A stretch of 10,025 nucleotides of DNA from Verrucomicrobiota bacterium (GCA_030830145.1 JAURNO010000503.1:1-10025); one strand, 5' to 3'. Counted from the stretch's first letter, positions 1 through 8,715 are shown. A program made the numbers and translations. The notes: generated by a model from the letters alone, not told the origin.

Positions 1-99
1 CTGCCGGCACGGTTCGCGGGGGGAGGATTGCCCGAGCGAGGCTTTGGGTAATGCGGTGGCCCGGATTGCTTTGGCTCCGATTCGCACGAGCCTACCGGT

Positions 100-822
100 T
101 TGGGGAACCTATGGGGACGGGGTATCGGTGTTCGTCCCTTGGAAGGAATTTTGCCGAAAAAGGAGATTTTGAGACTTGCCGATGAAGTCAGGGAAAAAGG
201 AGGTTTTGTTTCCATGCGTAAACTCGAGGATGGATCCGAAACCCCCTACGAGCTAAATGCCACTTATTATTCAGCACTTTCCGATCCTCGGAACGAAGAG
301 CTTGGCGAATTACGTTTTCTTTGCTCACAATCGGTTGCGATGGCCATGCGCGGAATTCCCGCCGTTTACTTTCATTCTCTATACGCAAGTCCGAACGACC
401 TGAAGGGGGTTGAGGAAACCGGTCGGAATCGTACCGTTAACCGAAAAAAATGGAAATCCGAGGAACTTGAAAAAGTACTTGGGGAAAAGAGCGAGCAACC
501 CGTGAGAGTCTTCGAATGGTACGCCCGCACATTAAGAAGAAGAGCTGCATGTCCTGCTTTTCACCCGGATGCTCCTCAGGCAATTTTGGACTTCGGGTCA
601 TCGATTTTTGCGTTGGAAAGAACTTCCCTTGATGGGAACCAGATGGTTCTTTGCCTTTTTAATTTTCAAGGGAAGGAAACCAAGGTTCCCGATGCCGAAG
701 CACTGCGTGAGCTTTTTCCCCAAGGCAAGGCTCGGGATTTGATCACCGATGGAGAAATTACTTTGGAGAAAGGAAAGTTTGCTCTCCGTCCCTACCAATC
801 CCTTTGGCTGACTTCTCATTGA
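100..822 (+). CDS. GH13_18 glycoside phosphorylase, C-terminal half only (broken 5' end)
   Basis: This is the C-terminal part of a sucrose/glucosylglycerate phosphorylase-like enzyme (GH13 subfamily 18), which splits alpha-glucosides with phosphate to give glucose 1-phosphate. Clean homology starts at base 121 with GIGVRPLEGILP, the segment that follows the transition-state His-Asp pair in this family. After it come PYELNATYYSAL (residues 49-60), the last barrel strand GIPAVYFHSL (85-94), NRTVNRKKW (110-118) and a beta-sandwich tail ending LRPYQSLWL. Family members run to roughly 500-600 residues. The half with the nucleophile Asp and acid/base Glu is absent, and the expected His-Asp is replaced by unrelated residues. 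The nominal TTG start at 100 is therefore an artefact of a disrupted frame, and an in-frame TAA sits at 49-51. Exact substrate (sucrose, glucosylglycerol or glucosylglycerate) cannot be decided from this fragment. The next gene overlaps its stop codon. Confidence 0.8.
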   Translation: MGNLWGRGIGVRPLEGILPKKEILRLADEVREKGGFVSMRKLEDGSETPYELNATYYSALSDPRNEELGELRFLCSQSVAMAMRGIPAVYFHSLYASPNDLKGVEETGRNRTVNRKKWKSEELEKVLGEKSEQPVRVFEWYARTLRRRAACPAFHPDAPQAILDFGSSIFALERTSLDGNQMVLCLFNFQGKETKVPDAEALRELFPQGKARDLITDGEITLEKGKFALRPYQSLWLTSH

Positions 823-1562
823 ACCTTCTCCTTCTTGAGCAAAAGCTATCTCGTCTTTGCCTTTCGAGGAAGGATCCTCGGGCCGTTCACCTTTGCGAGG
901 TTTTGCGGGTTGAAATCGATGACGAAATCGACTTGGCTCACAAGAATGGCCCGAGAGGCAAAGGAACGGTCTCCATTCTTTCCGAAGAAACCCTGGAATT
1001 AACTATTCGCTGGTTGCCGCCACACCCTTGCGATTTGTTTCCCGTTCATCTTGTCGTTGGCTTTGCCCGTCCTCAGACTTGCAGGAAAATTCTCGAACAG
1101 GCTTCAGCCCTAGGAGTCAAGAAATTCTCCTTCTTTCAAGCTGAGAAGGGTGATCCTTCCTATCCAAAAAGTAGATTGTGGACATCCGAAGAATGGAGTG
1201 AGCGAATTGATCGTGGTGTGGAACAGGCTTTCGCAACCTTTGTTCCTTCCTGCGAAACATACGGATGCCTTCTCGATGCTCTAGGCGAGCTAGAAAACGA
1301 AGGCCTTCAGCGCATCGCCCTAGATAATTATGAGGCATCCGCTCCCTTGTCGGTCGTAAAACAAAAGGGAGAGAGTTCCATAGTCTTGGCACTGGGGCCG
1401 GAGAGAGGATGGTCCGCAAACGAACGCGAGCAATTACGCTGCAATCGGTTTGAGTTACGTCACCTCGGTAATCGAGTGCTTCGACTGGAGACTGCCGTTG
1501 TAGCTTCCCTGTCTGTTGTGTTGAAGGATTATTGGACAACTGACGTTTCCGAGGATTCGTAA
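819..1562 (+). CDS. Divergent RsmE-family (SPOUT) rRNA methyltransferase, paralogue 1
   Basis: This is an RsmE-family RNA methyltransferase, the family that methylates N3 of U1498 in 16S rRNA with S-adenosylmethionine. From a TTG start at 819 it has 247 residues. It begins MNLLLLE, as members of a divergent RsmE subgroup do, and that TTG overlaps the upstream TGA (TTGA), suggesting translational coupling. A longer TTG start at 804 is possible but adds only five residues. The N-terminal region is PUA-like (RAVHLCEVLR). The C-terminal knot has GPERGW (193-198) and LGNRVLRLETA (216-226), equivalent to GPEGG and LGxRILRxETA in canonical RsmE. The usual EQSGR segment is changed to VEQAFATF, and a DPSYPKSRLW stretch resembles the KSYW loop I recall from this subgroup. 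Its true target could be U1498 or another uridine. The 3' end overlaps antisense rsmD. Confidence 0.82.
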   Translation: MNLLLLEQKLSRLCLSRKDPRAVHLCEVLRVEIDDEIDLAHKNGPRGKGTVSILSEETLELTIRWLPPHPCDLFPVHLVVGFARPQTCRKILEQASALGVKKFSFFQAEKGDPSYPKSRLWTSEEWSERIDRGVEQAFATFVPSCETYGCLLDALGELENEGLQRIALDNYEASAPLSVVKQKGESSIVLALGPERGWSANEREQLRCNRFELRHLGNRVLRLETAVVASLSVVLKDYWTTDVSEDS

Positions 1563-2113
1563 ACCCGATACGAGGGTGATCCTTTTTTTTCTTTTCCAAT
1601 GGAACGGGAAAGCGTCCATCCCTGAAAGTCCTTTGGGGCCTCAGGGGGCGATTCATGAACAAGAAGGGAATTCTTGCTGATCAAATTCCTTGACCTGAGT
1701 AATTCCAAGGCTACCGGTACAAATTTTGAAATTTCTGCGTAAGGAGGGTCTAAAAATATGAGGTCGAATGAAAGTGCGCAACTTCTCAAATATTCATTGA
1801 CCTCTCTGTTCTCAAGGTGGCCCGAGGTGGATGCGAGTTTTGCGCTTTTGCAAGTGTTGGCGAAGTTAAGCTTGAGATCGTTGAATATTCTCCGGTCGCT
1901 TTCCACGAAAACAACTTTTCTCGCTCCTCGGCTCAAGGCCTCCAGTCCATAGGAGCCTGTCCCCGCAAAAAGATCCAGAACCGACTTCTCGTGAACGAAA
2001 TCGCCTAACGATGAAAAAAGCCGTTCCCGGTTTGCATCCCCCGCCGGTCGTAACTTTTTCGAGTTGTTAACCCGTAGGGTAATACCCTTTGCAAGTCCGC
2101 CGCTAATTCGCAT
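1529..2113 (-). CDS. rsmD: 16S rRNA (guanine966-N2)-methyltransferase RsmD
   Basis: RsmD methylates N2 of G966 in 16S rRNA, acting on 30S assembly intermediates with S-adenosylmethionine. The 194-residue product is family-typical in length and starts MRISGG, as RsmD proteins do. It has the substrate-binding segment LRPAGDANRERLF (21-33), the SAM-binding motif I DLFAGTGSYGLEALSRGA (47-64), the acidic motif II VFVESD (68-73), and the catalytic motif IV LDPPY (121-125). The ATG at 2113 fits the family N-terminus, though no clear Shine-Dalgarno precedes it. It is divergent from the canonical rsmE at 2210 and convergent with the RsmE paralogue, overlapping that gene by 34 bases at 1529-1562. No separate terminator is visible in the overlap. 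Confidence 0.95.
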   Translation of the reverse strand: MRISGGLAKGITLRVNNSKKLRPAGDANRERLFSSLGDFVHEKSVLDLFAGTGSYGLEALSRGARKVVFVESDRRIFNDLKLNFANTCKSAKLASTSGHLENREVNEYLRSCALSFDLIFLDPPYAEISKFVPVALELLRSRNLISKNSLLVHESPPEAPKDFQGWTLSRSIGKEKKGSPSYRVYESSETSVVQ

Positions 2114-2209
2114 TGGTGAATGAGTTTGATGAAAAACGCATGTGCATTAACAATGCCTTAGATCTTGAACTGATTGCCAAGCAAGCATGTTTTTTACTAT
2201 AAGGATGGT
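2114..2209. promoter_or_regulatory. Divergent rsmD/rsmE intergenic region with a small dyad
   Basis: These 96 bases separate two divergent starts and must hold both promoters. A short inverted repeat, GCATT-AAC-AATGC, lies at 2144-2156 and could be an operator. For the plus strand, TTGCCA (2174-2179) and TATAAG (2198-2203) with an 18-base spacer form a weak sigma-70-like pair. If used, it would start transcription at about the rsmE ATG. This is pattern matching only; no experimental start is known. Confidence 0.3.
2201..2205 (+). promoter_or_regulatory. Ribosome binding site deciding the rsmE start
   Basis: AAGGA lies four bases before the ATG at 2210. This, with the family-like N-terminus reached from that ATG, favours 2210 over the in-frame TTG at 2174. 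The spacing is slightly short. Confidence 0.5.
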
Positions 2210-2941
2210 ATGACCCGAAAGATCAGGGCTTTTTCACCAACGAAACTCTCCGAGGGAGAGGATGAATTGCTATTGGGGGAGGAGGAAAGCCACCATCTCG
2301 GCAAAGTTTTGAGGATACAATCCGGTTCTATGGTTGAAATACTCGACGGTAGAGGTTCACTCGCCGAGGGTGAAGTTACGAAAGTCGACCGCAAGGCAAC
2401 CCGTGTCAGAATATCGAAGCGGAAATTCGTTCCCCCGCCTAATCCGTTCATTCGAATTGGCGTCGCCATGACCAAGGCAAACCGATGGGAGGAACTTATT
2501 CGACCTTTGACCGAGATGGGGGTGGGGGGGATTATTCCACTTTTTACCGAACGAACCGAAGTGAGAATTTCAACGGACAAGGTAATGGGTAAGCTTGCAA
2601 AATGGGAGAAGTTGGCAGTCGAAGCCTGCAAGCAATCCGGTAATCCTTGGCTACCCGAAATCGAAGCCCCCATTAAGTTTGGGGAATTGTCGCCCAAAAA
2701 GGAACAGGCTTGCTTTATTGCGAGTCTCCGGTCGCGTTCGGGGAAATCTTTACCTACATTGGAGACGCCCTCTTCCGAGATCCTTCTTTTTATTGGCCCC
2801 GAAGGAGGATGGACGGAAAGAGAAGAAGAGATTGCCTCGGACAGAGGAGCCGTTTCCTTTTCCTTGGGCCCCAATGTCTTGAGATCCGAGACTGCCGCCC
2901 TCTGCGCTTTGGCAGTTGCACGAGCCGGTTTCCTTGATTAG
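2210..2941 (+). CDS. rsmE: 16S rRNA (uracil1498-N3)-methyltransferase RsmE (canonical)
   Basis: Canonical RsmE, a SPOUT-class enzyme that methylates N3 of U1498 in 16S rRNA. From ATG 2210 it has 243 residues, usual for the family. The PUA-like N-terminal domain carries EESHHLGKVLRIQSG (25-39). The knot region carries KANRWEELIRPLTEMGV (89-105), the signature EACKQSGN (138-145), GPEGGW (196-201) and LGPNVLRSETA (219-229), which form the SAM-binding trefoil knot. The longer TTG start at 2174 would add 12 residues not typical of the family. It is divergent from rsmD, and the next gene starts 13 bases after its stop, so the two may be co-transcribed. Compared with the paralogue at 819-1562 it keeps all consensus residues and is the likelier true U1498 enzyme. 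Confidence 0.94.
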   Translation: MTRKIRAFSPTKLSEGEDELLLGEEESHHLGKVLRIQSGSMVEILDGRGSLAEGEVTKVDRKATRVRISKRKFVPPPNPFIRIGVAMTKANRWEELIRPLTEMGVGGIIPLFTERTEVRISTDKVMGKLAKWEKLAVEACKQSGNPWLPEIEAPIKFGELSPKKEQACFIASLRSRSGKSLPTLETPSSEILLFIGPEGGWTEREEEIASDRGAVSFSLGPNVLRSETAALCALAVARAGFLD

Positions 2942-2954
2942 ATTCCTATCCACA

Positions 2955-4382
2955 ATGGCTGAAGAGTTATCGGGAGAACATAAGCTGAGAATCGTGTTGG
3001 AATCGATCCTTCGCGACATACCAAAAGACGAACAATGTCAGAAGTACGGTATTTCCGAAGATGAATTTCAAGGATGGCATGATCATCTGATTACCAACGG
3101 TGGGAAAATATTCGAACCGGATTTCGGCAAAACGAGGACCCGGATCCGAAAAGTTCACCAAATGAGTTCCCTGAGCAAAACGCTCTTGGTCTTGAGCCTT
3201 CTCGTGAATCTGGCTGCGATGATCTTTGTGGCGGTGTGGAAGTTATATCCTTTTGACGACCCCGAATACGGTTTGGGGACGAACCTGACCGACTCTCGGG
3301 ACTCTCCGGTCGAGGATCGCCCACTCAATATCAATGAAACGATTGCTCTACCGGTGGAGGAAGAAACCAACTTCGCTACGCAAGCTCCTGCGGTTTCACC
3401 CGAACCTCTTCCCCCGCCACGGGCCGACTTGGAGCACTTGCTGGCCAAGCCGATGCCTCTTCTCAAACCAAAACCTCTTTTGCCTGTTCCGGTTCCCGAA
3501 CCAGCACGCGAGATTTCTTTCATGGGGGGGAACTTCCAAGGTAAGCACGTGGTTTATCTTTTGGACGCGGGGACTCATGTTTTGGCGGAAAAAGAGACCA
3601 AAGAAAGTTTCAAAGCAATGAAAACCGAAATGCTCAGCTCCATTGCCAATCTTTCTCCCAATTCCTATTTCAATCTGGTTCTTTTTTGGAATTTGAGAGA
3701 GGCCCACGCTCTTGGAAAAACCATTCTTCGGGCCAACAATGAAAACAAGAAATATGCTATCGATTGGTTGACCAGCTTAGGTGAAAACGTTGATGAGCTC
3801 AAGGTTAAGCGCAGCCAGTTTTACCCAAAGGAGTTACTCTACGCCAAGCCCCTGACAGGGGTTGTAGGTCTCTGGTACGGACTCAGTACCGCCATAAGTT
3901 TCGATCCCGACCTGGTATTCGTTTCAGTGGGTAACCTGCCTGCATTCAATCTATCCGAAGTCCCCAAGAGCCACTACGAAGGCTTGGGTTTGGACCCCGG
4001 TCGAATTTCCCCGAATAGATCCGAGGGGAAGACTGGAGAGGTGAGCGACCTGATTAAGGTTACCGCCCGCAAATGGTTGATCTCCATTGAAGATGCTGCG
4101 AATCTCCCTTTGACCGAAGATTCAATCGACGACATTGCACTGCGAAGACTGGGTTTTCTCGATGGAAATTTTTCCGAATCTCAAATGATAGAAATCCCTT
4201 GGGAAAGGTCTTTCGATCATCTTATTTCAGGTATGGAAATTGGTATCGATCGGGTTCCGCAAACGCACATTTTCGTCTCCCTTCCGCCCTATGCGACTTT
4301 ACCAAGAAGCTTGATTGATCCAGCCCGCGAATTTTCGGAAAGTTCGAAAGGGAGTTTTACCCTTAATCCTAGTTTTCCCTGA
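2955..4382 (+). CDS. Membrane-anchored HTH protein with von Willebrand A-like domain, function unknown
   Basis: I do not recognise a named gene. From ATG 2955 the product has 475 residues; a TTG at 2916, inside rsmE, would add 13. Residues 5-55 resemble the helix-turn-helix of IS3-type transposase OrfA or related domesticated proteins (QKYGISEDEFQGWHDHL). A basic stretch (57-67) precedes one hydrophobic segment (TLLVLSLLVNLAAMIFVAVW, 76-95), which would place the N-terminus in the cytoplasm and the rest outside. A proline-rich linker spans about 142-184. The region 197-330 looks like a von Willebrand A fold: a first strand HVVYLLDAGTHVL, a helix, then SYFNLVLFW and later LVFVSVGNL. The metal-site DxSxS pattern is degraded to D204-A-G-T-H, so metal binding is doubtful. 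A signalling, scaffold or envelope role is possible, but no function is assigned. There is no Shine-Dalgarno of note. Confidence 0.6.
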   Translation: MAEELSGEHKLRIVLESILRDIPKDEQCQKYGISEDEFQGWHDHLITNGGKIFEPDFGKTRTRIRKVHQMSSLSKTLLVLSLLVNLAAMIFVAVWKLYPFDDPEYGLGTNLTDSRDSPVEDRPLNINETIALPVEEETNFATQAPAVSPEPLPPPRADLEHLLAKPMPLLKPKPLLPVPVPEPAREISFMGGNFQGKHVVYLLDAGTHVLAEKETKESFKAMKTEMLSSIANLSPNSYFNLVLFWNLREAHALGKTILRANNENKKYAIDWLTSLGENVDELKVKRSQFYPKELLYAKPLTGVVGLWYGLSTAISFDPDLVFVSVGNLPAFNLSEVPKSHYEGLGLDPGRISPNRSEGKTGEVSDLIKVTARKWLISIEDAANLPLTEDSIDDIALRRLGFLDGNFSESQMIEIPWERSFDHLISGMEIGIDRVPQTHIFVSLPPYATLPRSLIDPAREFSESSKGSFTLNPSFP

Positions 4383-4457
4383 ATCGAATTAGCTTCCAGT
4401 CAACAATGGCGTTAGTTTTTCGTTCAATTCCCCTCGTCTTTTGTTCATGAGTTTTGA

Positions 4458-6635
4458 ATGAGAATGAGTGCCACTTTTTTTAGGTATGTTCAAAAATCAT
4501 TTGGGATTGCTTTGCTTTTCCTTTTGACGCTTGCTCAATCGGTCTTGGGACAAACCCCAGATCCCGATGAATTGATATCCGTGCGTCTGTTTTCGGATGC
4601 GAGTACGATCAAGCGAGGTGACTCGGTTTGGTTAGGGGTCGAGATCGAGATCGAGAAAGATTGGCACATTTATTGGAAGACCTCTGGAGAGACAGGCTTG
4701 CCGACGGAAATCGAGTGGACGGTTTCCTTAGATGCCAAGATTGAGCCTACCCTTTACCCTACTCCCTATTTTTACGAATACCAGGGTTCCGCCAGTTATG
4801 CTTACAAAGAAAAGATCTTATTACTTACCAAGTTAAACCTCCCGGTTGAAGGTGAGATTCCTGGAGGGGTTATCTCGGTTCAATGCGACCTTTCCGCACT
4901 TGTTTGCAATGAGTTCAATTGTCTTCCCTATGGCAAGGAATTGAGCCTTGAATTGCCGATCGGTGTAAAAACAGTTTTGGATTCCAAGTTCGTGGAAAAG
5001 ATTTCCGCTGCCGAAAAAAAACACCCGGTCGCAATGCCCTCGGGGTCGAATGTTTCCGCTCTTGCAAAAGGTGAATCGGTGGGGATTGAATGGCAGGACC
5101 AAGACCTTGGGAAACTGGAGGTCGAGCAATTTGATTTTTTTGCTCAGGGAGATTTCTTCGATCATTCCTTTCGCCCAAAATTCGAAATAACCGAAGACGG
5201 TTACCTGTTCGCATCCCTCAAAAAATCGGATGCCATGGAAGGCTTTCCTGAGTCGGTTCGCGGAGTCTTGTCCCATCCTGATCTCGAGCGTGCTTGGTTG
5301 GTCAATTTACAGATCGACCAAGCTGTTTATGGAAAGGCCAGTGAAACACTGAAGGGTGCTTCCCTTGACACCGTGGAAGAAACCCGTGCCTCGGAGAGTG
5401 GACTGTCTTTTCTTTGGACGCTCTTGGGTATGGTATTGGTTGCCTTTGCCGTTTGGACATATGGGAGGACCAATCAACCGGTCAACTCTGCCGTACAGAG
5501 AACTAGAGGTAAGGTGCTGACCTTGGCTTTTCTTGGTGCGGGGGTCTGGTTAGGATACCCCAAAGAGGAGGATGATAGAGGATTGAACTGGCAAAATTGG
5601 TCGCCTGAAAGGCAGGAATCCTTACTAGCGGAGGGGAGGGCGGTTTACGTCGATTACACAGCCAAATGGTGTCAGTCCTGCCAGTTTAACAAGCGAATTT
5701 ACGAGTCTGAAGAGGTGATCGCTCAATTCGAGGATTTGGGCATCGTACCCTTGAAGGCGGATTGGACGAAGCGGGGACCCACCATTCTCCAATCACTCGA
5801 GTCCTTCAAACGCAAAGGTGTCCCTCTCAATGTTTATTATCCACCGTCTTCGGGGCAGGTGAACAAATCCGAACCCATTTTATTCAGCGAAGTTTTGACT
5901 GAGGATTCCGTCTTGACCGTTCTAAAAACCGGCAAGCCCTATTTGACTCCGGAATCGGGAGGCTTTGCGAGCATGATCGGCTTTGCATTCCTTGGCGGTC
6001 TGATTCTCAATTTAATGCCCTGTGTGTTTCCCGTCCTCGGATTGAAGATCATGTCTTTTGTCAAGCAAGCCGGTGAGGAGAAAAGCAAAATTTCCCGTCA
6101 CGGAGTGGTCTTTACCTGTGGTGTGGTTCTTTCCTTCTGGGTCTTGGTCGGGGTCTTGTTTGCCTTGAGGGAGGCATTGGGAGAAGACTTGGGTTGGGGG
6201 TTTCAGCTCCAGGAACCGGTATTTGTCTTTTTCTTGGCCGTCTTCCTTCTCATCTTTGCCATGAGTTTGAGCGGGGTTTTTGAAATCGGACTTTCGATGA
6301 TCGGCGTTGGCTCGAAACTTTCTCAAAAATCAGGCTATGCGGGCTCTTTTTTCTCCGGTGTTCTAGCCACCGTGGTGGCCACCCCTTGCATGGCTCCTTT
6401 TCTAGGAGTAGCCGTAGGTGCCGCCCTCACGATGGACCTGTTTCCGGCCTTTGTCATCTTCACAAGCGTCGCCATCGGTCTTTCCTTTCCCTATCTTGTT
6501 CTCTCGGTCTTTCCTGGTTGGATAAGCAAGTTACCCAAGCCCGGGGCATGGATGGACACATTCAAACAGGCAATGGCTTTTCCATTGTACGCAACCGTAG
6601 TTTGGTTGCTTTGGACTTTGGCGAGCCTCCTTTAG
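4458..6635 (+). CDS. dsbD: DsbD/ScsB-type thiol-disulfide transporter with permuted domain order
   Basis: This inner-membrane protein moves reducing equivalents from cytoplasmic thioredoxin to periplasmic substrates. A signal peptide (about 1-31, ending SVLG) leads into a periplasmic ScsB-type alpha domain (35-170) with WHIYWKTSGETGLPTEIEW (69-87) and C143/C150/C155 (CNEFNC). A second beta-rich part follows (about 205-290). Next come two helices (317-335 and 353-366), then a thioredoxin domain (375-490) with WCQSC (404-408) preceded by NWSPERQ. The CcdA-like core comes last (503-725) with LMPCVFP (C522) and ATPCMAP (C644). In known DsbD/ScsB proteins the core precedes the last two helices and thioredoxin ends the protein, so the order here is permuted. 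The frame is uninterrupted. A basic loop (336-352) between the first two helices agrees with a cytoplasmic position, leaving thioredoxin periplasmic. An ATG at 4464 is an alternative start. No known partner gene is adjacent. Confidence 0.9.
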   Translation: MRMSATFFRYVQKSFGIALLFLLTLAQSVLGQTPDPDELISVRLFSDASTIKRGDSVWLGVEIEIEKDWHIYWKTSGETGLPTEIEWTVSLDAKIEPTLYPTPYFYEYQGSASYAYKEKILLLTKLNLPVEGEIPGGVISVQCDLSALVCNEFNCLPYGKELSLELPIGVKTVLDSKFVEKISAAEKKHPVAMPSGSNVSALAKGESVGIEWQDQDLGKLEVEQFDFFAQGDFFDHSFRPKFEITEDGYLFASLKKSDAMEGFPESVRGVLSHPDLERAWLVNLQIDQAVYGKASETLKGASLDTVEETRASESGLSFLWTLLGMVLVAFAVWTYGRTNQPVNSAVQRTRGKVLTLAFLGAGVWLGYPKEEDDRGLNWQNWSPERQESLLAEGRAVYVDYTAKWCQSCQFNKRIYESEEVIAQFEDLGIVPLKADWTKRGPTILQSLESFKRKGVPLNVYYPPSSGQVNKSEPILFSEVLTEDSVLTVLKTGKPYLTPESGGFASMIGFAFLGGLILNLMPCVFPVLGLKIMSFVKQAGEEKSKISRHGVVFTCGVVLSFWVLVGVLFALREALGEDLGWGFQLQEPVFVFFLAVFLLIFAMSLSGVFEIGLSMIGVGSKLSQKSGYAGSFFSGVLATVVATPCMAPFLGVAVGAALTMDLFPAFVIFTSVAIGLSFPYLVLSVFPGWISKLPKPGAWMDTFKQAMAFPLYATVVWLLWTLASLL

Positions 6636-6654
6636 GATTTTAAAGTAGGCTCGC
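6621..6654. terminator. Hairpin between convergent dsbD-like gene and glnK1
   Basis: GCGAGCCT (6621-6628) pairs with AGGCTCGC (6647-6654). After one mismatch, CTTTA (6630-6634) pairs with TAAAG (6641-6645) around a six-base loop. The stem contains the dsbD-like stop codon (6633-6635) and lies 20 bases beyond the glnK1 stop. Neither strand has a clear U-tract after the stem, so it may act as a weak bidirectional terminator or as a 3'-end stabilising structure. Confidence 0.5.
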
Positions 6655-6674
6655 GCAATCGAATCACAAGAAGT

Positions 6675-8481
<1,807 letters not shown>

Positions 8482-8658
8482 GGGCTTGGTTTTGTAGTTG
8501 GAGAGAAAATTTTTCATTGAACTGATTGTCTAGTATGCAGGATTCAAGCCATGAGAGATATTTGTTATAATAATGAACATAAATAATCCATGTGGGTGCC
8601 ATGGTTACTCTCTTTTATACACTCAATTCAAGGGACTGCCTAAAATTAAAGCACAAAA
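8482..8658 (-). promoter_or_regulatory. amt1 upstream region with dyad and weak sigma-54-like site
   Basis: The AT-rich stretch before amt1 must hold its promoter, since a terminator lies just upstream. On the minus strand TGGCAC (8601-8596) is a perfect -24-type element, but the -12 half (TGGAT, 8590-8586) lacks the conserved GC, so the sigma-54 match is weak. The same place holds an exact dyad CCATG-N7-CATGG (8588-8604), a possible operator. A TATAAA occurs upstream of this but has no well-spaced -35 partner. Confidence 0.3.
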
Positions 8659-8684
8659 AAAGGCCCGGTAATCACCGGGCCTTT
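8659..8684 (-). terminator. Strong rho-independent terminator after glnK2
   Basis: AAAGGCCCGGT (8659-8669) pairs perfectly with ACCGGGCCTTT (8674-8684) around a four-base loop, an 11-bp stem. On the minus strand the stem is followed by a run of Ts (complement of 8655-8661), a classic intrinsic terminator for amt2-glnK2. The plus strand has a T-rich CTTTCTTTAT, so it may work both ways. It separates the two amt-glnK modules. Confidence 0.93.
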
Positions 8685-8691
8685 CTTTATG

Positions 8692-8715
8692 CAAGCGAAT
8701 GAATTGGTTCGCTTG
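8692..8715 (-). repeat. Second inverted repeat 3' of glnK2
   Basis: CAAGCGAA (8692-8699) and TTCGCTTG (8708-8715) are a perfect 8-bp inverted repeat with an 8-base loop. It lies 17 bases beyond the glnK2 stop and 7 bases before the strong terminator. It has no U-tract of its own, so it may be a 3'-end stabiliser or help the terminator fold. Confidence 0.55.

Noticed and set aside
1117..1662. 181-codon minus-strand open frame opposite the RsmE paralogue
   Set aside because: It is Arg/Pro-rich with no recognisable motifs and lies opposite a well-supported gene and across the rsmD end, so it is a shadow frame.
2174..2209. Upstream TTG start for canonical rsmE
   Set aside because: It would add 12 residues not typical of RsmE, while ATG 2210 has AAGGA just upstream and a family-like N-terminus.
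2197..2874. 225-codon minus-strand open frame opposite canonical rsmE
   Set aside because: Composition is Ser/Pro-rich and no family motif is visible, while the plus strand carries full RsmE signatures.
4383..4457. Possible terminator or promoter between the VWA-like gene and the dsbD-like gene
   Set aside because: No stable hairpin, T-run or convincing promoter pair was seen in these 75 bases.
4458..6635. Reading the dsbD-like gene as two fused or frameshifted separate genes
   Set aside because: The frame is continuous, there is only one signal peptide and one set of cysteine pairs, and the linkers between domains look natural. A permuted single protein explains it better.
8601..8640. Sigma-70 promoter from TTGAAT and TATAAA upstream of amt1
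   Set aside because: The two elements are only six bases apart, far from the 16-18 required, and no better -35 was found for the TATAAA.
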